Below the pieces are notes generated by a model, which did not search any database, was not told the DNA's origin, and saw only the letters and a list, made by a program, of their open reading frames with translations. Shown in pieces: positions 60,230 to 64,000 of a stretch of DNA of 64,000 nt; position 1 is the stretch's first letter, and each line of letters opens with the position of its first letter. Source of the stretch: Heterohyrax brucei (lineage: Eukaryota > Chordata > Mammalia > Hyracoidea > Procaviidae); assembly GCA_028571685.1 (NCBI GenBank), contig CM053141.1, positions 140,024,833 to 140,088,832 of the forward strand, given 5' to 3'. A program made the position numbers and the translations under genes.

Positions 60230-61142
60230 TTCCACCCTCTGGCACCCCAAAACATCACATCCTTGCAACATGCAAAACATACTCACTGCATCATATCATA
60301 GCAAAGGTCTTAAGTGCAAGTCCAAAATCCAGAAATTACTCTTCAAATGTAAAATATAGAATACAAGTTACCGCTTTCAAAAGTGCAACTGCAGAACAGG
60401 TACAAGCTGGACACTTCTGTTGCAAATGGGAGAAATTTCAGGGAAAGAAGGCATAACAGGCACCAAGCAAATTAGCAGAACACAAAGGCTTTGAAAATAA
60501 TCTTCCATTTTCGGAGACATATTTACACAATGGTCCTGCTCCAAGATTCTAGATACTGGCCACACTCTCTAGATTTTGGATGGAGCTCCCCTGGCCCTAT
60601 GCTATAGCTCTGCCTTCCAGGCCCACTGGGATAGCAACTCTGCTCCCTCAGTTTCAGGCATGCCATTTTCGTAGTCTCTGAGTGGCAACTTCACCCTAGA
60701 AAAGCCAGGAACTATGGCCCCACTCTAGATGCCTCTGAGGTCATGTCTGTACCTTTTGAGATTGAGGCAGCTTAACTCCTTGTGTTTCTTGTCTCTTCAA
60801 CTTCTGCTTCCTATGGCCTCTTGGCCCAGGCCTCATGCCCACATCTGCTCAGCTGAGGCAAGTATTCCAAAGCTCCGTAGCTCTCCTAACAAGTGCCTGG
60901 AGGCACCCTGCTCCAGTAGGAAGTCTCCTGTGCACAGGGACTCAGCTTTCTTGCCCTTTCAGTCAATTCCAGTGCTGTCTCACACTGGTCTCATTCTTTA
61001 CTGCCAGTTAGCTTCTTCTGTTTCTCAACATCTGTGCCTTTCATGGTGTTAACAGTTCTCCTCAGTTCCATCCACAGCTTTAAAACTGCTTCCACATTTT
61101 AGATGTCTGTTAGAACAGCACCCTACTCATGTTATTGAATTC
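60230..61142 (-). mobile_element. MaLR internal region
   Basis: Next to the 3' LTR, the minus strand has the purine run 'agagggtggaa' (60230-60240), a fit for a polypurine tract. The rest ('catcacatccttgcaacat', 'caaatgggagaaatttcag') has MaLR-like internal sequence without open frames of note. No primer-binding site could be assigned. Confidence 0.75.
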
Positions 61143-61641
61143 TGTCTTGTCATCTAGTGCTGCTAGAACAGAAATACCAAAGTGGATGCTTAAAAGAGAG
61201 AAATTTTATTCTGCCACAGTCCAGTTGGCTAAAAGTCCCAATTCAGGGCATCAAATTCAGGGGAAGTCTTTTTCTGCTGGCTCCGGAGGAAGGTCCTTGT
61301 TGTCAACCTTCCCCTGGATTGGGAGCTTCTGAGGTGCAGTGGCTCTGGTCCTTTCCAAAGGATGTGCTCTGTTCCCAACATGGCTTCTTGGTGGTAGGAA
61401 GTCCCCCACTCTCTGCTCGCTTCCCTTTCCTTTACATCCCCGTTGATTGCCTCAAGGTACAACACAGTCTTACACCTTGCTGTCCTGTCTCACTAACACA
61501 ACCACCGCCAATCCTTCCACATTAACATCATAGAGGGGGACTTTATAGCATATAGGAATATCACACAATACAGAGAAGAGAATCAAGACCTATCCAAATT
61601 AATACACCCATTTTTGTAGGGACACAATTCAGTCCATGACA
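61143..61641 (-). mobile_element. MaLR 5' LTR (minus element)
   Basis: 499 bp from 'tgtcttgtcatctagtgctg' to 'aattcagtccatgaca'. Same design as the partner LTR, with visible divergence between them. Confidence 0.88.
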
Positions 61642-61834
61642 GCCTGAAAGCCTTGAATTATGTGACCTCCCTTCATTTCTCCAATCCTTCTTTCTCTCAT
61701 TATGCTGTGACCCAGCTGGCTAGCTTTCAGTTTTTTTAGCATGTCAGTTCTTTTCTGTGTCAGAACCTTTTCTATGCTCTTCTCTCCACCTGGAATATTT
61801 TCATTTCCTCAGGATATGTTGTATTTATCCTTTA

Positions 61835-61989
61835 AAATCCATTACTGTCAAGTCCATTCTAACTGATAGCAACCCTATAGACCAGAGTAGAACTGCCCGG
61901 TAGAGTCTCCAAGGAGCACCTGGTAGATCTGAACTGCTGATCTTTTGGTTGCAGCTGTAGCACTGAACTACTGTGTCACTAGGGTTTCC
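61835..61989 (-). repeat. AfroSINE nested in L2, perfect 12-bp TSD
   Basis: 'tactgtcaagtccattctaa' to 'tgtcactagggtttcc'. 'atttatccttta' at 61823-61834 and 61990-62001. Confidence 0.93.
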
Positions 61990-62144
61990 ATTTATCCTTT
62001 AGTTCTCATTAAATGTCATCTTGGAAGTTATCACTGACTATCCATTTGCAGTGCATCTCTTCTATTTTCTTTCATTCTTTGTTTTTGTATTACCTTGATA
62101 TTTTTTCATCGCACTTAGCACAATTTAAGTTAGATATTTATTGT

Positions 62145-62272
62145 GGTCAAGAGCTTGTTTGCTAACCAAAGGGTCAGCAGTTTGAATCCACCAGTCACTC
62201 ATTAGAAACCCTAAGGGGCAGCTTTCTGCTGTTGTAAATGTTACTATCGGCTGGAATTGGTTCAAGGACAGC
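62145..62272 (+). repeat. AfroSINE nested in L2, perfect 13-bp TSD
   Basis: 'tgctaaccaaagggtcagc' to 'ggctggaattggttcaagg'. 'agatatttattgt' at 62132-62144 and 62273-62285. The first part of the head is missing, so the copy is 5'-truncated. Confidence 0.92.
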
Positions 62273-62429
62273 AGATATTTATTGTCACTTATTTATTGTT
62301 TGTTTTACTGTAAATCCCATCATACCATGGTCATGGGCTTTCTCACCATTCAATATCTAGTATGTGTAAATGATGCTTAATACTTATTTATTGAATATTG
62401 AGTGACTAATGAGTTACTGATGAACTGTT

Positions 62430-62720
62430 CCTGACAGAATAAAGTCCAGATGCTCAGTATGGCCTTCAGGATTCCTCACACACAGGCCCTACTCACGTAA
62501 TAATACTACCTTTGTTCTTTTTGGTACCATTGGTCAAGGTTCATTGACCTGTCCTTATCTTTGTTTCCCAACATACCATCATATTATGACTTCCAACATT
62601 TGTTCATGCTAGTCTCTATTCCAGAAAATCTCTTTGCACTTCCTACCACATATCCAAATCTTAGTGTGCTTATCTTATTTCTCTGAACTGATTGTTGTCT
62701 TTTAGGTGATGAATCTTCTT
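62430..62720 (+). mobile_element. Second L2 LINE fossil (plus)
   Basis: 'cagaataaagtccagatgct', 'ggccttcaggattcctcac', 'ctctttgcacttcctaccac' repeat L2 sequence that the first L2 has already passed, so this is a different copy. Confidence 0.68.
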
Positions 62721-64000
62721 AGGACTGGGTAATTAGATTCCCAACAAATATTCATTTAGTCAACTTCTTCCAAAAAGAGCCACGTGGCCTCTATGAAGAG
62801 TGTGATACTGTGTTTCTTCCTCTGCCCACAGCCATAGAGAAGCAGCAGGAGCCTCAGTCCCAGTCTGGATCAGGGACACCCTCACAGAATGAATCTGACA
62901 CCCTCATAGGATAAATCCAAATTTCAGTTAGCTTTCCCCTGCAGTCTGTTGAATGTATTCTCTGTATGTGACCCATGGATTACCTAGAAAGGAAGCAGAA
63001 ATCAAGAAAGTTCTCCCCAAAGAAGGGAAGATATTGCCAGAATGATCCCTGGAAATCTGTTGTGAGGCTTTCCCTAGTACAATCTTTACCATGGAAACCA
63101 ACCACTCCTTGAATGAGGTCCAGCTACTCATGGTGATCTGTTAAGTCTTGACTCTTGACTCTATGGTAGTTTGAAAATGCTTTACTTCCTTTCATTCATT
63201 AACCGAACATCTTTTGGCCTTGACTCTGTGAAACTTACTAAGTAACTAAGACTTGTCACAGTTTGTGCTCAAGAGCTGGTACATAATCATGAATCTTAGG
63301 ATTCTTGCTTGATCCCAAAGCACAAGTCTGAGGCTCTAAGTCTGTATCAGGGAAGGTCTTTGGTGTTTCCTCAGTACAGTGGAGCTGGGATCAGATAGAG
63401 CAGGAAGAAGTAGGTTTGCCTAGGAACAGAAAACTTGGTAGCTTTAGCAGGCCAAGAGACTGCCTGTTTGGCAGGTTTTCAGGTATTGATCACTCACAGC
63501 TTCTACTGCTATTTCCTTAATGGAACTCACACATGTAGCAGTAGTTGTCTGGGGAAAGCTGTTAACATTCACTTTCCCTATAGTTTGCTCTAAAAATCAT
63601 GTAAAGTGTTTTCCTGTTTTTCTTTGGAAAATGTCTACACTACATCCTGACATTTAATCTGCAGTCCTAATACGGGTGACTAATGTGAGCTGTTGGTTCT
63701 TGGCTACTTTGAAAGTAAGTCAACTTAATCTAGTAATATCTTTTTTAGGCTCACTGGAAAAGGGGGGAAAAAAAGACAATTAAGCAACACAAACAACTAG
63801 AGTGCTATAGCATTCTTAGTAAAAGCAATGTGTACGTTTTTGAAGTTTCAAAGGTCTGGCTTGAATAAAATGTTTAACCATCAGAAAGCTGGCACTTTAG
63901 TATGTATTGACAGCAGCTCAGGATTAAGGTGGGGTCCACTCTGTGGCAGCCAGTATCCTGGCATTCTAGAACATACACAGATCTCTGGGAGCAGTTTCAC
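62721..64000. other. Unique sequence to window end
   Basis: No repeat recognised. The 67-codon minus frame at 62928-63131 shows no family resemblance. Confidence 0.45.

Larger units (their letters stand above)
59732..61641 (-). mobile_element. Complete MaLR-type element, LTR-internal-LTR
   Basis: Two LTRs of 498 and 499 bp in the same orientation enclose about 913 bp. A perfect 5-bp duplication 'gcctg' lies at 59727-59731 and 61642-61646. MaLRs are non-autonomous relatives of ERVL, and no gag, pol or env frame is visible in the short internal part. Total 1,910 bp. Confidence 0.9.
61642..62410 (+). mobile_element. L2 LINE fossil (plus), right part
   Basis: 'ccacctggaatattttcatt', 'ctcattaaatgtcatcttgg', 'catcgcacttagcacaattt', then 'taatacttatttattgaata', the L2 3' order. 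Two AfroSINEs are nested. Confidence 0.78.

Noticed and set aside
60230..61142. Search for retroviral gag/pol/env frames between the two LTRs
   Set aside because: The internal part is under 1 kb and has no long frame, as expected for a non-autonomous MaLR.

Overview
This window looks like non-coding nuclear DNA from a placental mammal of the clade Afrotheria. It is most likely a paenungulate, with elephant as the best guess. The evidence is about 30 copies of the tRNA-derived AfroSINE on both strands, RTE-type LINE fragments ending in the same sequence as some SINE copies, and L1 elements whose 3' untranslated regions I recognise as afrotherian. Most SINEs are the short form without the middle block, a form reported as characteristic of Paenungulata. 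I found no host protein-coding exon, no structural RNA gene and no CRISPR array. The longer open frames are all L1 or RTE remnants, lie inside LTRs, or look like chance frames.

Layout. 1-2.1 kb: SINEs and a possible old LTR with repeated octamers. 2.1-9.9 kb: RTE and three L1 pieces, A (minus), B and C (plus), with nested SINEs. 9.9-28.6 kb: the most unique part, with scattered SINEs, MIR and L2 fossils and MaLR-type LTRs. 28.6-48.7 kb: an L1 stack made of D (plus) and E, F, G, H and I (minus). G is a complete element of about 7.3 kb inserted into the 5'UTR of F. 48.7-50.1 kb: unique. 50.1-58.7 kb: a second full-length L1 (J, minus), broken by a truncated L1 (K) and by a solo LTR with a perfect 5-bp target duplication. 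58.7-62.7 kb: MIR and L2, with a complete LTR-internal-LTR MaLR element and two AfroSINEs inside the L2. 62.7-64 kb: unique.

Nothing here works as a gene system. What can be read is insertion history, because target-site duplications survive at many junctions and fix the order of events. The most unusual points are: two 32-33 bp insertions made only of a SINE 3' end, each with an 8-bp duplication; a tandem 270-bp monomer pair in the 5'UTR of L1 G; an approximately 80-bp L1 5'UTR block repeated inside an L1 3'UTR-like piece; and a short RTE derivative joining 5' and 3' RTE sequence.

Element names and boundaries come from reading alone, without a repeat-library search, so edges are good to about 5-30 bp unless a target-site duplication is given.
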